The notes under the pieces are model-generated. The model saw only the letters and a program-made list of their open reading frames with translations, was not told where the DNA came from and did no database searches. This document shows positions 16,058 to 27,480 of a DNA stretch of 64,000 bases, one piece after another. The first letter of the stretch is position 1, and each line of letters starts with the position of its first letter. Position numbers and translations under genes: made by a program. The DNA is from Methylomonas aurea (GTDB lineage: Bacteria; Pseudomonadota; Gammaproteobacteria; Methylococcales; Methylomonadaceae): NCBI RefSeq assembly GCF_024505045.1, contig NZ_JANIBM010000009.1, forward strand, positions 1 to 64,000. Reading direction: 5' to 3'.

Positions 16058-18730
16058 ATGACCAACAACACCGACATTGCCGCCAAACACGATATAGATC
16101 CTGCAGAAACTCAAGAATGGATGGAAGCCCTGCAAGCGGTGATCGAAAAGGAAGGCAGCGAACGCGCCAGTTACCTGATCGAAACACTGCTCAGTACCGC
16201 CAGACAAGCCGGGTTGGACATTCCGTTTTCGGCTAACACGCCTTATATCAATACGATTCCGGTCGATAAGCAACCCAAATTTCCCGGCAATACCGATATC
16301 GAGCGCACCATCCGGTCTTACGTGCGTTGGAACGCGATGATGATGGTGTTACGCGCCAATAAGCACACCAATGTCGGCGGCCACATCGCCAGTTTTGCTT
16401 CCGCCATCACTCTGTACGATGTAGGCCAGAACCATTTCTGGAACGCCGCATCCGACAAGCACGGCGGTGATTTGATTTTCTCGCAAGGCCATTCGGCGCC
16501 CGGAACTTACGCCCAAGCCTTTTTGCTCGGTCGGCTTAGCGAGGAGCAGATGGACAACTTCCGTCAGGAAGTTGGCGGCAACGGTTTGTCTTCCTATCCG
16601 CACCCCTGGCTGATGCCCGACTTTTGGCAATTCCCAACCGTATCGATGGGCTTAGGGCCGATCATGGCGATCTATCAAGCGCGCTTCATGCGCTACATGC
16701 AGGATCGCGGTATGGCCAATACCGAAGGGCGCAAGGTGTGGGCCTTCCTTGGCGACGGCGAATGCGACGAACCGGAAACCCTGGGCGCGATCGGCATGGC
16801 CGGCCGGGAGAAGCTGGACAACCTGATCTTCGTCATTAACTGCAATCTGCAGCGACTGGACGGCCCGGTGCGCGGTAACGGGAAGATTATCCAGGAATTG
16901 GAAAGCAATTTCCGCGGCGCCAATTGGAACGTGATCAAAGTGATCTGGGGGCGGCGCTGGGACGCGATTTTGGCACGCGATAAGGACGGTTTGATCGTCA
17001 AACGCATGATGGAATGCGTAGACGGCGACTACCAAACCTTCAAATCCAAGGACGGTGCTTACGTGCGCGAGCATTTCTTCAATACCCCGGAACTGAAAGA
17101 ATTGGTCAAGGACTACACCGACCGCGACATTTGGGAATTGAACCGCGGCGGCCACGATCCGATTAAGGTATTCGCTGCTTACAATGCGGCAGCCAACCAC
17201 AAAGGTCAGCCTACCGTAATCTTGGCAAAGACCATAAAAGGCTACGGCATGGGTGATTCCGGCCAGGCGCAAAACACCAGCCACCAGCAGAAGAAGATGA
17301 GCCTGGAGTCGATCAAGGCCATTCGCGATCGTTACCAGCTGCCCATCAGCGACGAAGACCTGCCCAACCTGCCTTACATCCGTCTGGCCGAAGATTCCGA
17401 AGAACTCAAATACTTACGCCAGCGCCGCGCCGACTTGGGTGGTTATTTGCCGGCGCGGCGGGCAAAATCCTATTCGCTGGAAATCCCGGCCTTGTCGGCG
17501 TTCAAGGCCTTGCTGGACGGCACCGGTGAGGGCCATGAAATCTCGACGACGATGGCTTTCGTCCGCATCCTCAACATTCTGGTCAAGGACAAACAAATCG
17601 GCAAACGCGTCGTGCCTATCGTGCCGGACGAATCCCGCACATTCGGTATGGAAGGCATGTTCCGCCAACTGGGTATCTGGTCTCAAGTCGGCCAGCTATA
17701 TACGCCGCAAGACGCCGAACAATTGATGTTCTACAAGGAAGACAAGCACGGCCAGGTGTTGCAGGAAGGCATCAACGAAGCCGGTGGTTTGTGCGACTGG
17801 ATCGCGGCGGGTACGGCCTATTCCACCCACGGCACGCCGATGATTCCGTTCTTTATCTACTACTCGATGTTCGGCTTCCAGCGCGTTGCCGACTTGATTT
17901 GGGCCGCGGCCGACCAACGTACTCGCGGCTTCCTGCTCGGCGGCACCGCCGGCAGAACCACGCTGAACGGCGAAGGCTTGCAGCACGAAGACGGCCATAG
18001 CCATTTGATTTCGGCCACGGTACCCAACTGTTATTCCTACGATCCGACCTTCGCCTGCGAACTGGCCGTGATCATCCACGATGGCTTGCGCCGGATGTAC
18101 GTAGAGCAAGAGGATATCTTCTATTACATCACGTTGATGAATGAAAATTACGACCAACCGGCGTTGGTCGAAGGCTCGGAAGCCGACATTTTGAAAGGCA
18201 TGTATCTGTTCAAAAAGGGCCACAAAGGTAATAAGCCTAAGGTGCAATTGTTGGGCTCCGGCACCATTTTCATCGAAGTGATTTTTGCCGCGCAGTTGCT
18301 GCACGACGATTGGGGCGTGGATGCGGATCTGTGGAGTTGCCCCAGCTTTACCGAGCTGGCGCGCGACGGCCAAAGTTGCGAACGCTGGAACCGGATGCAT
18401 CCAACCGAAAAACCGCGCGTTACTCACGTCGAACGTTGCCTGGAAGATGCCAAAGGCCCGGTTATCGCTGCAACCGACTATATGCGCGCCTTTGCCGAAC
18501 AGATTCGGCCTTGGGTGAAAAATCCCTACACTGTTCTGGGCACCGACGGTTTCGGCCGTTCCGATACTCGCGCCAATCTGCGCAAATTCTTCGAGGTGGA
18601 CCGCTACCACGTTACCGTCGCCGCGCTGCACGCGTTGGCGCAGGCCGGCGAGTTCGAAGCCGCCAAAGTCGACGTGGCGATTGCCAAATATGGCATTGAC
18701 CCCGACGCCACCGCTCCCTGGTTGATTTAA
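16058..18730 (+). CDS. aceE: Pyruvate dehydrogenase E1 component, homodimeric
   Basis: An 890-residue E1 of the E. coli AceE type (887 aa). I start at the ATG before TNNTDIAAKHDID; the in-frame extension upstream is non-homologous. The thiamine-diphosphate motif is GDGECDEPETLGAIGMAGRE...NCNLQRLDG. FLLGGTAGRTTLNGEGLQHEDGHSH and the C-terminal VLGTDGFGRSDTRANLR are typical of transketolase-like E1. It decarboxylates pyruvate and acetylates the lipoyl group of AceF. aceF follows after 25 bp, forming an operon; no lpd (E3) gene is present. Confidence 0.97.
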   Translation: MTNNTDIAAKHDIDPAETQEWMEALQAVIEKEGSERASYLIETLLSTARQAGLDIPFSANTPYINTIPVDKQPKFPGNTDIERTIRSYVRWNAMMMVLRANKHTNVGGHIASFASAITLYDVGQNHFWNAASDKHGGDLIFSQGHSAPGTYAQAFLLGRLSEEQMDNFRQEVGGNGLSSYPHPWLMPDFWQFPTVSMGLGPIMAIYQARFMRYMQDRGMANTEGRKVWAFLGDGECDEPETLGAIGMAGREKLDNLIFVINCNLQRLDGPVRGNGKIIQELESNFRGANWNVIKVIWGRRWDAILARDKDGLIVKRMMECVDGDYQTFKSKDGAYVREHFFNTPELKELVKDYTDRDIWELNRGGHDPIKVFAAYNAAANHKGQPTVILAKTIKGYGMGDSGQAQNTSHQQKKMSLESIKAIRDRYQLPISDEDLPNLPYIRLAEDSEELKYLRQRRADLGGYLPARRAKSYSLEIPALSAFKALLDGTGEGHEISTTMAFVRILNILVKDKQIGKRVVPIVPDESRTFGMEGMFRQLGIWSQVGQLYTPQDAEQLMFYKEDKHGQVLQEGINEAGGLCDWIAAGTAYSTHGTPMIPFFIYYSMFGFQRVADLIWAAADQRTRGFLLGGTAGRTTLNGEGLQHEDGHSHLISATVPNCYSYDPTFACELAVIIHDGLRRMYVEQEDIFYYITLMNENYDQPALVEGSEADILKGMYLFKKGHKGNKPKVQLLGSGTIFIEVIFAAQLLHDDWGVDADLWSCPSFTELARDGQSCERWNRMHPTEKPRVTHVERCLEDAKGPVIAATDYMRAFAEQIRPWVKNPYTVLGTDGFGRSDTRANLRKFFEVDRYHVTVAALHALAQAGEFEAAKVDVAIAKYGIDPDATAPWLI

Positions 18731-18755
18731 CGGCTGAATTAACGGAAAACGATAG

Positions 18756-20048
18756 ATGAGTTCTTTAGTTGAAGTAAAAGTCCCCGACGTCGGCAATGTG
18801 CCGGAAATCGATATCGTCGAAGTCTTGGTGCAGCCCGGCGATGTGGTGGCGATCGAGCAGACATTGGCCGTGATGGAAACCGACAAGGCAACGATGGACC
18901 TGCCGTCCAGCGCGGCAGGTATTGTTAAGTCGGTCCATATCAAGCCGGGCGATAAAGTGGCTGAAGGCACCTTAATCGTCACGGTGGAAGTAGGTGCCGT
19001 CCCCGCAGAGCCGGTTGCCGAAGCCGCGCCGGTGGCTGTTGCCGCCGAGCCGCCTCCGGCGCCTGTCGCAGAAGCGCCGAAAATCGAACCGGTTCAAGCC
19101 GTCGCCGCGCCTGTGGAACCGGTCGCTGCCAGCGCCGAGGGCTACAAGCCGCATGCGACGCCGAGCGTACGCTTGTTCGCCCGCGAATTGGGCGTCGATT
19201 TGAGTAAAATTCCAGCCGGCAGCGGCCGCAAAGGGCGGATCTTGCAGGAAGACGTGAAAAAATTCGTCAAGCAAGTCATGACATCCGGCGTTGCGGTAAG
19301 TGGTGGCGGCGCCGGCATTCCAGCCATCCCGGCGGTCGATTTCACTCAATTCGGCGAAATCGAAGAAAAGCCATTGAGCAAAATCAAACGCCTGACCGGG
19401 CAAAATTTGACCCGGGTTTGGTTGAATCTACCGTTGGTAACCTACCACGACGAAGTCGCGATCGACGAGATGGAAGAGTTCCGCAAGGCAGTCAACGCCG
19501 GCCAAGGCAAAGACGGCATCAAAGTCACCGGACTGGTATTCATCATGAAGGCCTTGGTTGCGGCGCTGCAGAAATTCCCGTCGTTCAACAGCTCGCTATC
19601 TCCGGAAGGCGACAAACTGTTCCTGAAAAAGTACTACCACCTCGGCATTGCGGTCGACACGCCGAACGGCTTGGTCGTACCGGTAATTCGCGATGTGGAC
19701 AAGAAAGGCATTTTCCAGTTGTCCAAGGAATTGGCCGAGGTCAGCGAGCTGGCGCGGGTGGGTAAACTGAAACCGGCCGATATGCAGGGCGGTTGCATGA
19801 CTATCTCCAGCCTTGGCGGTATCGGCGGCACCGCGTTTACGCCTATTGTCAATGCGCCGGAAGTCGCGATCCTAGGTGTGACCCGCTCCAAGGTGCAACC
19901 GGTTTGGAACGGCAAGGAGTTCGAACCGAAACTGATGTTGCCGTTGGACATTACTTACGACCATCGTGTCATCGACGGTGCCGAAGGCGCGCGTTTCATG
20001 GAAGCCTTGAAAGCCAACCTGGCGGATATTCGCCGTCTGTTGCTGTAA
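18756..20048 (+). CDS. aceF: Pyruvate dehydrogenase E2, dihydrolipoyl acetyltransferase
   Basis: A 430-residue E2. One lipoyl domain covers residues 1-~78 with the lipoylated Lys44 in METDKATMDLPS. An Ala/Pro/Val-rich linker (~80-125) leads to the E1/E3-binding domain (HATPSVRLFARELGVDLSKI, GSGRKGRILQEDVKKFV, ~130-172). The catalytic domain ends with TYDHRVIDGAEGARF, holding the active His and Asp. E. coli AceF has three lipoyl domains; this one has a single one. It transfers the acetyl group to CoA. It is the last gene of the aceEF operon. Confidence 0.97.
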   Translation: MSSLVEVKVPDVGNVPEIDIVEVLVQPGDVVAIEQTLAVMETDKATMDLPSSAAGIVKSVHIKPGDKVAEGTLIVTVEVGAVPAEPVAEAAPVAVAAEPPPAPVAEAPKIEPVQAVAAPVEPVAASAEGYKPHATPSVRLFARELGVDLSKIPAGSGRKGRILQEDVKKFVKQVMTSGVAVSGGGAGIPAIPAVDFTQFGEIEEKPLSKIKRLTGQNLTRVWLNLPLVTYHDEVAIDEMEEFRKAVNAGQGKDGIKVTGLVFIMKALVAALQKFPSFNSSLSPEGDKLFLKKYYHLGIAVDTPNGLVVPVIRDVDKKGIFQLSKELAEVSELARVGKLKPADMQGGCMTISSLGGIGGTAFTPIVNAPEVAILGVTRSKVQPVWNGKEFEPKLMLPLDITYDHRVIDGAEGARFMEALKANLADIRRLLL

Positions 20049-20061
20049 AACCGGCCAAGTT

Positions 20062-20105
20062 GCCGCCCCGTTTATTTCCGCTCTGGAGTAAACGGGGCGG
20101 CGCTT
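20062..20105. terminator. Hairpin between convergent aceF and hisD
   Basis: A perfect 13-bp inverted repeat GCCGCCCCGTTTA/TAAACGGGGCGGC surrounds a 14-base loop 14 bp after the aceF stop. The T tract after it is short (GCTTTGTTG), so it is a probable rather than certain terminator. Confidence 0.65.
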
Positions 20106-20168
20106 TGTTGTAGAAGTTTATTCCACTCGTTCGGCATCGCCACGATCGACGGCACCGAATCTGCTCCG

Positions 20169-21470
20169 CTAAATTCTGAATTCCGCCGACCGGGCGTGCG
20201 CAGTCAAACTCTCTCCCCGCGCCAACACCGAGGCGATTTTCCCTAAGTTCTGTGCCCCTGTTGCGGAGCAGTTGATCAGGCTGCTGCGTTTTTGAAAGTC
20301 GTAGACGCCCAGTGGCGAGGAATAGCGGGCGGTGCTGGACGTGGGTAGCACGTGGTTGGGGCCGGCGCAGTAGTCGCCCAGGGCTTCGGCGGTGTAACGG
20401 CCCATGAAGATGGCACCGGCGTTGCGGATTTGCTCGGCCAAGGCTTCCGGATCGGCGACCGACAGCTCCAGATGTTCCGGCGCGATACGGTTCGCTACTT
20501 GCGCGGCTTGCTCAAGGTCGGCGACTTTGATAAACGCGCCGCGGCCGGTCAATGAGGCTTTGATGATGGCGGCGCGCTCCATTTCCGGCAGCAGCTTATT
20601 GATGCTGGCTTCGACTTTTTTCAGGAACTCGGCGTCCGGGCTGATCAGGATTGCTTGGGCGTTTTCGTCGTGTTCGGCTTGCGAGAACATATCCATCGCG
20701 ATCCAGTCCGGATCGGTCTGGCCGTCGCAGATAATCAGGATTTCCGACGGCCCGGCAATCATGTCGATACCGACCTGGCCAAACACCAGCTTTTTCGCCG
20801 TGGCGACATAGATGTTGCCTGGGCCGACGATTTTATCGACGGCCGGCACTGTTTCGGTGCCGTACGCCAGCGCCGCGACAGCCTGGGCGCCGCCGATCGT
20901 GAACACCCGGTCCACGCCGGCGACGTAGGCCGCCGCCAACACCAGCGGATTGGTTTCGCCGCCGGGCGTCGGTACCACCATGACCAATTCGCCGACGCCG
21001 GCGACTTTGGCCGGAATCGCGTTCATCAGCACAGAGGAAGGGTAAGCGGCTTTGCCGCCCGGCACGTAGAGGCCGGCTTTGTCCAGCGGCGTCACTTTCT
21101 GTCCGAGCAGGGTGCCGTCCAGTTCGGTGTATTGCCAGGACTGCAATTTTTGATGTTCCGCGTAAGCTCGTACCCGGTCCGCGGCGGTTTGCAAAGCAAT
21201 CGCTTGTGTGCTGGGTAGCGTGTCCCAGGCCTGCTTCAGTGCCTCCTGGCTCAGTTCCAGTTCTTTGCCGGCCTTGAATGCGGTGCGGTCGAAACGGTTG
21301 GTGTATTCCAGCAAGGCCTGGTCGCCGCGTTTTTTGACATCGGCGATGATGTCCAACACCCGTTTATGGATTTCCAAATCGTCGCTGGCGTCCCAGTCCA
21401 GGCGCGTCTGCAATTGTTTGGCGAAATCGGCGGACGAACTGTCCAGGCGTAACATTTTGATCGCAGCCAT
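20169..21470 (-). CDS. hisD: Histidinol dehydrogenase
   Basis: A 433-residue enzyme for the last two steps of histidine synthesis, oxidising L-histidinol to L-histidine with NAD+. [36 protein letters not shown] and the metal-binding [14 protein letters not shown] are diagnostic, as is [30 protein letters not shown] near the C-terminus. An alternative start at MLRLD lies six codons in. It follows hisG after 5 bp and is the last gene of the mlaFEDB-murA-hisG-hisD run; hisC does not follow. Confidence 0.97.
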   Translation of the reverse strand: MAAIKMLRLDSSSADFAKQLQTRLDWDASDDLEIHKRVLDIIADVKKRGDQALLEYTNRFDRTAFKAGKELELSQEALKQAWDTLPSTQAIALQTAADRVRAYAEHQKLQSWQYTELDGTLLGQKVTPLDKAGLYVPGGKAAYPSSVLMNAIPAKVAGVGELVMVVPTPGGETNPLVLAAAYVAGVDRVFTIGGAQAVAALAYGTETVPAVDKIVGPGNIYVATAKKLVFGQVGIDMIAGPSEILIICDGQTDPDWIAMDMFSQAEHDENAQAILISPDAEFLKKVEASINKLLPEMERAAIIKASLTGRGAFIKVADLEQAAQVANRIAPEHLELSVADPEALAEQIRNAGAIFMGRYTAEALGDYCAGPNHVLPTSSTARYSSPLGVYDFQKRSSLINCSATGAQNLGKIASVLARGESLTAHARSAEFRI

Positions 21471-21475
21471 GGGGC

Positions 21476-22102
21476 TTACCTCTGCGCCAGCGTGGTTTCG
21501 AATTGGTCTATCAAGGCTTGAATGGCTTGGTGCTTCATTTTCATCGCCGCTTTATTGACTACCAGCCTGGAGGTGATGTTGGCGATCAGTTCGCGCGGCT
21601 CCAGGCCGTTGGCTTTTAACGTATTGCCGGTGTCCACCAAGTCGACGATGCAGTCGGCCAGGCCAACCAGCGGCGCCAGCTCCATCGAGCCGTACAGCTT
21701 GATGATCTCGGCCTGCACGCCCAGGTCGGCAAAATAGCGTTGCGCGGTTTTGACGTACTTGGTTGCAACGCGCAAGCGGCCTTTGACCGGCGGCGCGCCG
21801 ACCGGGCCGGCCGTCATCAAGCGGCAGCCGGCGATGCCCAGATCCAACGGTTCGTAAAGGCTTTCCGCGCCGTGCTCCAGCAATACGTCCTTGCCGGCGA
21901 TGCCGAGGTCGGCGGCGCCGTACTCGACGAAGGTCGGTACGTCGGTGGCGCGGATAATCACCAATTGCACGTCATCGCGGGTGGTTTGCAGGATTAATTT
22001 CCGGCTTTTATCCGGATCGTCGATCGGCGTGATGCCGGCCTGTTGCAAAAACGGCAGGGCTTCTTCGTAAATTCGGCCTTTGGATACGGCGATGGTTAAC
22101 AT
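21476..22102 (-). CDS. hisG: ATP phosphoribosyltransferase catalytic subunit, short form
   Basis: A 208-residue short-form HisG, which lacks the C-terminal ACT-like regulatory domain and in other bacteria needs HisZ for activity; hisZ is not in this window. [18 protein letters not shown] opens the protein, and the PRPP-binding loop region [19 protein letters not shown] is clear. It condenses ATP and PRPP in the first step of histidine synthesis. It lies 15 bp after murA and 5 bp before hisD. Confidence 0.96.
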   Translation of the reverse strand: MLTIAVSKGRIYEEALPFLQQAGITPIDDPDKSRKLILQTTRDDVQLVIIRATDVPTFVEYGAADLGIAGKDVLLEHGAESLYEPLDLGIAGCRLMTAGPVGAPPVKGRLRVATKYVKTAQRYFADLGVQAEIIKLYGSMELAPLVGLADCIVDLVDTGNTLKANGLEPRELIANITSRLVVNKAAMKMKHQAIQALIDQFETTLAQR

Positions 22103-22117
22103 GGCTCGGTAGCAGGT

Positions 22118-23416
<1,299 letters not shown>

Positions 23417-23728
23417 TCAAGGCGTGCGGTTTGCAAAATATTCGGTTTCGTCGAAGCCGCTGAGTTTGGCCAATGCCAACAATTGGGCCGGAACGTTCTT
23501 GAAAGACAGTTTGACGCGGTTGCTGCGCGCCTGTTTGATCCATTCGATCATCAACGCCAGGCCGGCACTATCGGTCATGCCGACTAGCGACAGGTCGATG
23601 CAGATACTGTCCATGCCTTTCAGAAAGTTGAAGGATTTCAATGACTGCTTGTCGATACTGGCGAAGGTCAGATTGCCTTCCACGGTGTAATGGCCCGGAG
23701 CCTGTTCGGTAACGCTCAGTCTCGGCAT
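23417..23728 (-). CDS. mlaB: STAS-domain protein of the Mla lipid transporter
   Basis: A 103-residue single STAS domain: HYTVEGNLTFASI, then ICIDLSLVGMTDSAGLALMIEWI, the anti-sigma-antagonist-like core. MlaB binds the ATPase MlaF and stabilises the MlaFEDB complex in the inner membrane. Its ATG directly follows the mlaD stop with no spacer, so mlaC, which in E. coli lies between them, is absent. murA follows after 33 bp. Confidence 0.88.
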   Translation of the reverse strand: MPRLSVTEQAPGHYTVEGNLTFASIDKQSLKSFNFLKGMDSICIDLSLVGMTDSAGLALMIEWIKQARSNRVKLSFKNVPAQLLALAKLSGFDETEYFANRTP

Positions 23729-24193
23729 TTATTTGCCTTCCGCCTTGTTCAGCATGAACTTGCCGATCATTTCTTCCAGGACGATGGCCGAGCTGGTGAT
23801 GTCGAGCTGGCTCTTGTCGTGCAAATACTCTTCCGACGAGCCGGGGTCGATGCTGATGTACTGCTCGCCCAACAGGCCGGCAGTATAAATGCTGGCGCCG
23901 GAATCCATCGGGATGTTGTTATATTTGGATTCGATGCGCATCTCGACGACCGATTCGTGGCTGTCGCGGTCCAGTCGGATCGACGATACCCGGCCGATGC
24001 GGACGCCGGCGATCGATACCGGCGATTTGACTTTCAGGCCGCCGGAATTTTGAAAATGGGCAATCACAGTGTAGCTGTCGTCGCTGGTATAGCTGCCGAG
24101 GTTGCTGACTTGCAGGGCCATATAAAACAACGCGGCAATGCCGGAGGCGACAAAAAATCCGACCAGAGTATCCTGCGTCTTGGAATGCTGCAT
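23729..24193 (-). CDS. mlaD: Mla lipid-transport MCE-domain protein
   Basis: A 154-residue protein. I choose ATG at 24193, which has GGAG 9 bases upstream, over an in-frame TTG that overlaps mlaE. A transmembrane anchor (TLVGFFVASGIAALFYMALQV) is followed by one MCE domain: YTVIAHFQNSGGLKVKSPVSIAGVRIGRVSSI. MlaD forms a hexameric ring on the periplasmic face of MlaFEDB and passes phospholipids to MlaC. The C-terminal helix is short. It abuts mlaB. Confidence 0.93.
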   Translation of the reverse strand: MQHSKTQDTLVGFFVASGIAALFYMALQVSNLGSYTSDDSYTVIAHFQNSGGLKVKSPVSIAGVRIGRVSSIRLDRDSHESVVEMRIESKYNNIPMDSGASIYTAGLLGEQYISIDPGSSEEYLHDKSQLDITSSAIVLEEMIGKFMLNKAEGK

Positions 24194-24194
24194 G

Positions 24195-24977
24195 TTAAAT
24201 GTCTCCAAACATGAGTGCGGTTAAGATGAAATCCAGTGCCAATACCGAAAACGCCGAATTGACCACGGTGCGGGTGGTGGCGCGGCTGACGCCTTCCGAG
24301 GTCGGGATGGCGTCGTAGCCTTCGAACAGGGCGATCCAGGATACGACGAAGCCGAACACGACGCTTTTAATCACGCCGTTGACGATGTCTTCGTGAAAAT
24401 CGATGCTGGCCTGCATTTGCGCCCAAAACGCGCCGTCGTCAACGCCGAGCATGCCGACGCCGACCAGATGGCCGCCCATGATGCCGATCGCGCTGAACAG
24501 TGCGGCCAGCAATGGCATGGCCAGAAAGCCGGCCAGAAAGCGCGGCGAAATGATGCGGTTGATCGGGTCGACCGCCATCATTTCCATGCCGGACAGTTGT
24601 TCGGTGGCCTTCATCAGGCCGATTTCGGCGGTCAGTGCCGAGCCGGCGCGGCCGGCGAACAGCAGGGCGGATACCACCGGCCCCAGTTCGCGGACCAGCG
24701 ATGCGGCAACCATGACCCCCAGCGACTCTTCGGCGCCGAAGTCGGACAGGATATTGAAACCTTGCAAACCCAATACCATGCCGACGAACAGGCCGGAAAT
24801 GGTGATGATCAGAAACGACAGCACGCCGACCGAGTACACCTGCTTCACCAGCAAATTCGGGCGCGGCAGGACCTCGCTTATTCCGGTCAGGGTATGCAGC
24901 AGAAAAAAGGTGCCGCGCCCCAGTTTGGCGAAAGCGCTGCGCGTGGTTTTTCCCAGAGTTTGCAGTAATTCGAGCAT
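24195..24977 (-). CDS. mlaE: Mla lipid-transport ABC permease
   Basis: A 260-residue permease from the ATG before LELLQTLG; the longer upstream frame only overlaps mlaF. It has about five to six hydrophobic segments and the conserved [39 protein letters not shown] cytosolic loop split by the coupling helix. It forms the membrane channel of the MlaFEDB complex that moves phospholipids between membranes to keep outer-membrane asymmetry. It starts 18 bp after mlaF and is followed within 2 bp by mlaD. Confidence 0.95.
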   Translation of the reverse strand: MLELLQTLGKTTRSAFAKLGRGTFFLLHTLTGISEVLPRPNLLVKQVYSVGVLSFLIITISGLFVGMVLGLQGFNILSDFGAEESLGVMVAASLVRELGPVVSALLFAGRAGSALTAEIGLMKATEQLSGMEMMAVDPINRIISPRFLAGFLAMPLLAALFSAIGIMGGHLVGVGMLGVDDGAFWAQMQASIDFHEDIVNGVIKSVVFGFVVSWIALFEGYDAIPTSEGVSRATTRTVVNSAFSVLALDFILTALMFGDI

Positions 24978-24994
24978 CGCGTTCTCAAATAGGC

Positions 24995-25813
24995 TTATTT
25001 GCCGGACAACAAGTCGTCCAGATAGTCCGGGGCCGGATAGTGGAAGTGCACCGGGCCGTCGGCGTAACCGTTCATAAACTGTTCCACCCATTCCGAATCG
25101 GAGGCCGCCAACTGTTGCGGGGTGCCTTGGCCGACGACCCGGCCCCCGGACAGCACGTAGATGTAGTCGGCGATTGCCGCGGTTTCCTGCACGTCGTGGG
25201 AGACAATGATGCTGGTCAGGCCCAGCGTCGTGTTCAGGGCCTTGATCAAATGCACCAATGCGCCCATCGAGATCGGGTCCTGGCCGGTGAACGGTTCGTC
25301 GTACATGATCATCATCGGATCCAACGCGATAGCCCGCGCCAGCGCCACCCGGCGCGCCATGCCGCCGGACAGTTCGTTCGGCATCAAACGGTGGGCGCCG
25401 CGCAAACCGACCGCGTGCAATTTCATTAACACCAGGGTGCGGATCATCGATTCCGGCAAATGGGTATGTTCCCGTAGCGGAAACGCCACGTTGTCGTAGA
25501 CGTTCATATCGGTCAGCAGGGCGCCGCTTTGGAACAGCATCCCCATCCGTTTGCGCAAATTGTACAGATCTCGGGTCGGCAAACGGTGGACGTTCAGGCC
25601 ATCGACGCGAATTTCGCCCCGCTCCGGTGCCAGTTGCCCGCCTATCAGTTTCAGCAACGTAGTTTTGCCGGTGCCGCTGGGGCCCATGATGGCGGTGATC
25701 TTGCCGCGTTGGATTTCGAGGTCGATGTTGTCGAAAATCTTCCTGGCGCCTCTGGAAAAGCTCAAGTTGCTAATCGAAACGAGTGTGCTTTCAGGGCTTG
25801 CGCTAGTGGCCAT
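24995..25813 (-). CDS. mlaF: Mla lipid-transport ABC ATPase
   Basis: A 272-residue ABC ATPase: Walker [13 protein letters not shown] (residues ~44-55), Q-loop [19 protein letters not shown], signature [15 protein letters not shown] and Walker [11 protein letters not shown]. The long C-terminal tail after [13 protein letters not shown] matches MlaF, where it contacts MlaB. It powers MlaFEDB. It is the first gene of a long minus-strand run and is divergent from kdsD, with 145 bp for the two promoters. Confidence 0.95.
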   Translation of the reverse strand: MATSASPESTLVSISNLSFSRGARKIFDNIDLEIQRGKITAIMGPSGTGKTTLLKLIGGQLAPERGEIRVDGLNVHRLPTRDLYNLRKRMGMLFQSGALLTDMNVYDNVAFPLREHTHLPESMIRTLVLMKLHAVGLRGAHRLMPNELSGGMARRVALARAIALDPMMIMYDEPFTGQDPISMGALVHLIKALNTTLGLTSIIVSHDVQETAAIADYIYVLSGGRVVGQGTPQQLAASDSEWVEQFMNGYADGPVHFHYPAPDYLDDLLSGK

Positions 25814-25958
25814 CTGCTGTAATTACAGGAGTATCCGGATTGGTAACTGGTTATTTTCTATGACTGGTCGAGAATAAGTCAATGACTTGGGGTGAAAAGT
25901 CGGCCGATAACATGCAATAATGGTTCCTTTTTTCTCAAGTGCGCGGAGTCGGTTTTAG

Positions 25959-26933
25959 GTGGGCGGCGATCAGAACATTCAAGCGTTGGCGTTGGCGGTG
26001 ATTCAAACCGAAATGCAAGCGGTTGCCGCGCTGGCCTCGCGCATCGACCGGCAGTTCGTCAGTGCCTGCCGTTTGCTGTTGGCCTGCAAGGGTCGAGTGG
26101 TTGTCACCGGCATGGGCAAATCCGGCCATATCGCCGGAAAAATCGCGGCGACACTGGCCAGTACCGGAACGCCGGCGTTTTTCGTGCATCCGGGCGAGGC
26201 TAGCCACGGCGACTTGGGGATGATCACCCGCCAGGACGTGGTGCTGGCTTTATCGAATTCCGGCGAAACCGGAGAAATTCTGACGATTTTGCCTATCATT
26301 AAGCGCCTGGGCGTGCCGTTGATCGCGTTGACCGGTAATCCGTCCTCGACACTGGCCAAATTCGCGACCGTGCATATCGACGTCGCAGTGGAGCAGGAGG
26401 CGTGTCCGCTGGGGCTGGCGCCGACGGCCAGCACGACCGCGGCATTGGTTATGGGAGATGCATTGGCTGTGTCGTTGCTGGAAACTCGCGGCTTCACCCG
26501 GGACGATTTCGCGTTGTCCCATCCGGGCGGCAGCTTGGGCAAGCGATTGCTGTTGCAGGTCGGCGATATCATGCACCGCGGTAGCGAGGTGCCGGTGGTA
26601 TCAGATACGGTGTTGGTCGGCGAAGCGCTGTTGGAAATGACCGGCAAGAAATTGGGGATGACCGCGGTAACCGATGCGCAAGGGCGTGTGGCCGGTATTT
26701 TTACCGACGGCGATTTGCGGCGGATGCTGGAGAAAAACCTGGATGTGCACCTGACCCGGATCGCAGAAGTCATGACCCGGAATTGCAAGTCCGTCGACGA
26801 ACGCATGTTGGCGGCCGAGGCAATGCAGATCATGGAGGCAAAAAAAATCAATGCCTTATTGGTGGTCGACGAGAATAATAAGTTGCTCGGTGCATTGAAT
26901 ATGCATGATTTATTGCGGGCCGGGATTGTTTGA
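25959..26933 (+). CDS. kdsD: D-arabinose 5-phosphate isomerase
   Basis: A 324-residue enzyme with GTG start before GGDQNIQALALAVIQ. A SIS domain covers ~35-170 (VVVTGMGKSGHIAGKIAATLASTG; SNSGETGEIL; LGLAPTASTTAALVMGDALA) and two CBS domains cover ~205-320. It converts ribulose 5-phosphate to arabinose 5-phosphate, the first step to Kdo for lipopolysaccharide. It heads the kdsD-kdsC-lptC-lptA-lptB-rpoN operon, as in other gammaproteobacteria. Confidence 0.95.
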   Translation: MGGDQNIQALALAVIQTEMQAVAALASRIDRQFVSACRLLLACKGRVVVTGMGKSGHIAGKIAATLASTGTPAFFVHPGEASHGDLGMITRQDVVLALSNSGETGEILTILPIIKRLGVPLIALTGNPSSTLAKFATVHIDVAVEQEACPLGLAPTASTTAALVMGDALAVSLLETRGFTRDDFALSHPGGSLGKRLLLQVGDIMHRGSEVPVVSDTVLVGEALLEMTGKKLGMTAVTDAQGRVAGIFTDGDLRRMLEKNLDVHLTRIAEVMTRNCKSVDERMLAAEAMQIMEAKKINALLVVDENNKLLGALNMHDLLRAGIV

Positions 26934-26946
26934 AGCGTGAACGGAA

Positions 26947-27480
26947 ATGTTTGAGTTAAACCCTGAACAACTCGCTGTCGTCCGCGAGCTCAAATTGTTG
27001 GTGTTGGATGTCGACGGTGTACTAACCGACGGTCGTTTGTTTTTCGACGATAGCGGCAGGGAGTACAAATGCTTCCACGCCCGCGATGGTCATGGTATCA
27101 AGTTGCTGCGCCAAACTGGCGTCGAGGTTGCGGTCATTTCCGGCCGAAAATCCAATTCGGTGACCTTGCGGATGCAGGGGCTTGGCGTCGAGCATGTCTA
27201 CCAAGGGCACGAAAACAAACGGGCAGCTTTCGCCGACGTGTTACAGCGGCTGAATTTGCAATCGCAGCAGGTGGCCTATGTCGGCGACGATGTTTTGGAT
27301 TTGCCGATCATGCGGCAGGTCGGATTTGCCGTGGCGGTCAAGGATGCCAATTTCGCGGTGTTGGAGCATGCGCATTGGCGAACCACAATCCCGGGCGGCT
27401 TGGGTGCCGTGCGCGAGGTGTGCGATTTGATCATGCAGGTCCAGGGAACTCTGGACGGAGTATTGCAAAGCTATCTATGA
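26947..27480 (+). CDS. kdsC: 3-deoxy-D-manno-octulosonate 8-phosphate phosphatase
   Basis: A 177-residue HAD-family phosphatase. Motif I is LLVLDVDGVLTDGRLFF with both catalytic Asp residues; motif II is VAVISGRKS and motif III/IV VAYVGDDVLDLPIM. It removes the phosphate from Kdo-8-P to give Kdo. It lies 13 bp after kdsD, and its stop overlaps the lptC start (ATGA). Confidence 0.96.
   Translation: MFELNPEQLAVVRELKLLVLDVDGVLTDGRLFFDDSGREYKCFHARDGHGIKLLRQTGVEVAVISGRKSNSVTLRMQGLGVEHVYQGHENKRAAFADVLQRLNLQSQQVAYVGDDVLDLPIMRQVGFAVAVKDANFAVLEHAHWRTTIPGGLGAVREVCDLIMQVQGTLDGVLQSYL

Noticed and set aside
17696-18982. Minus-strand frame of 428 codons
   Set aside because: Antisense of aceE and aceF, which are certain.
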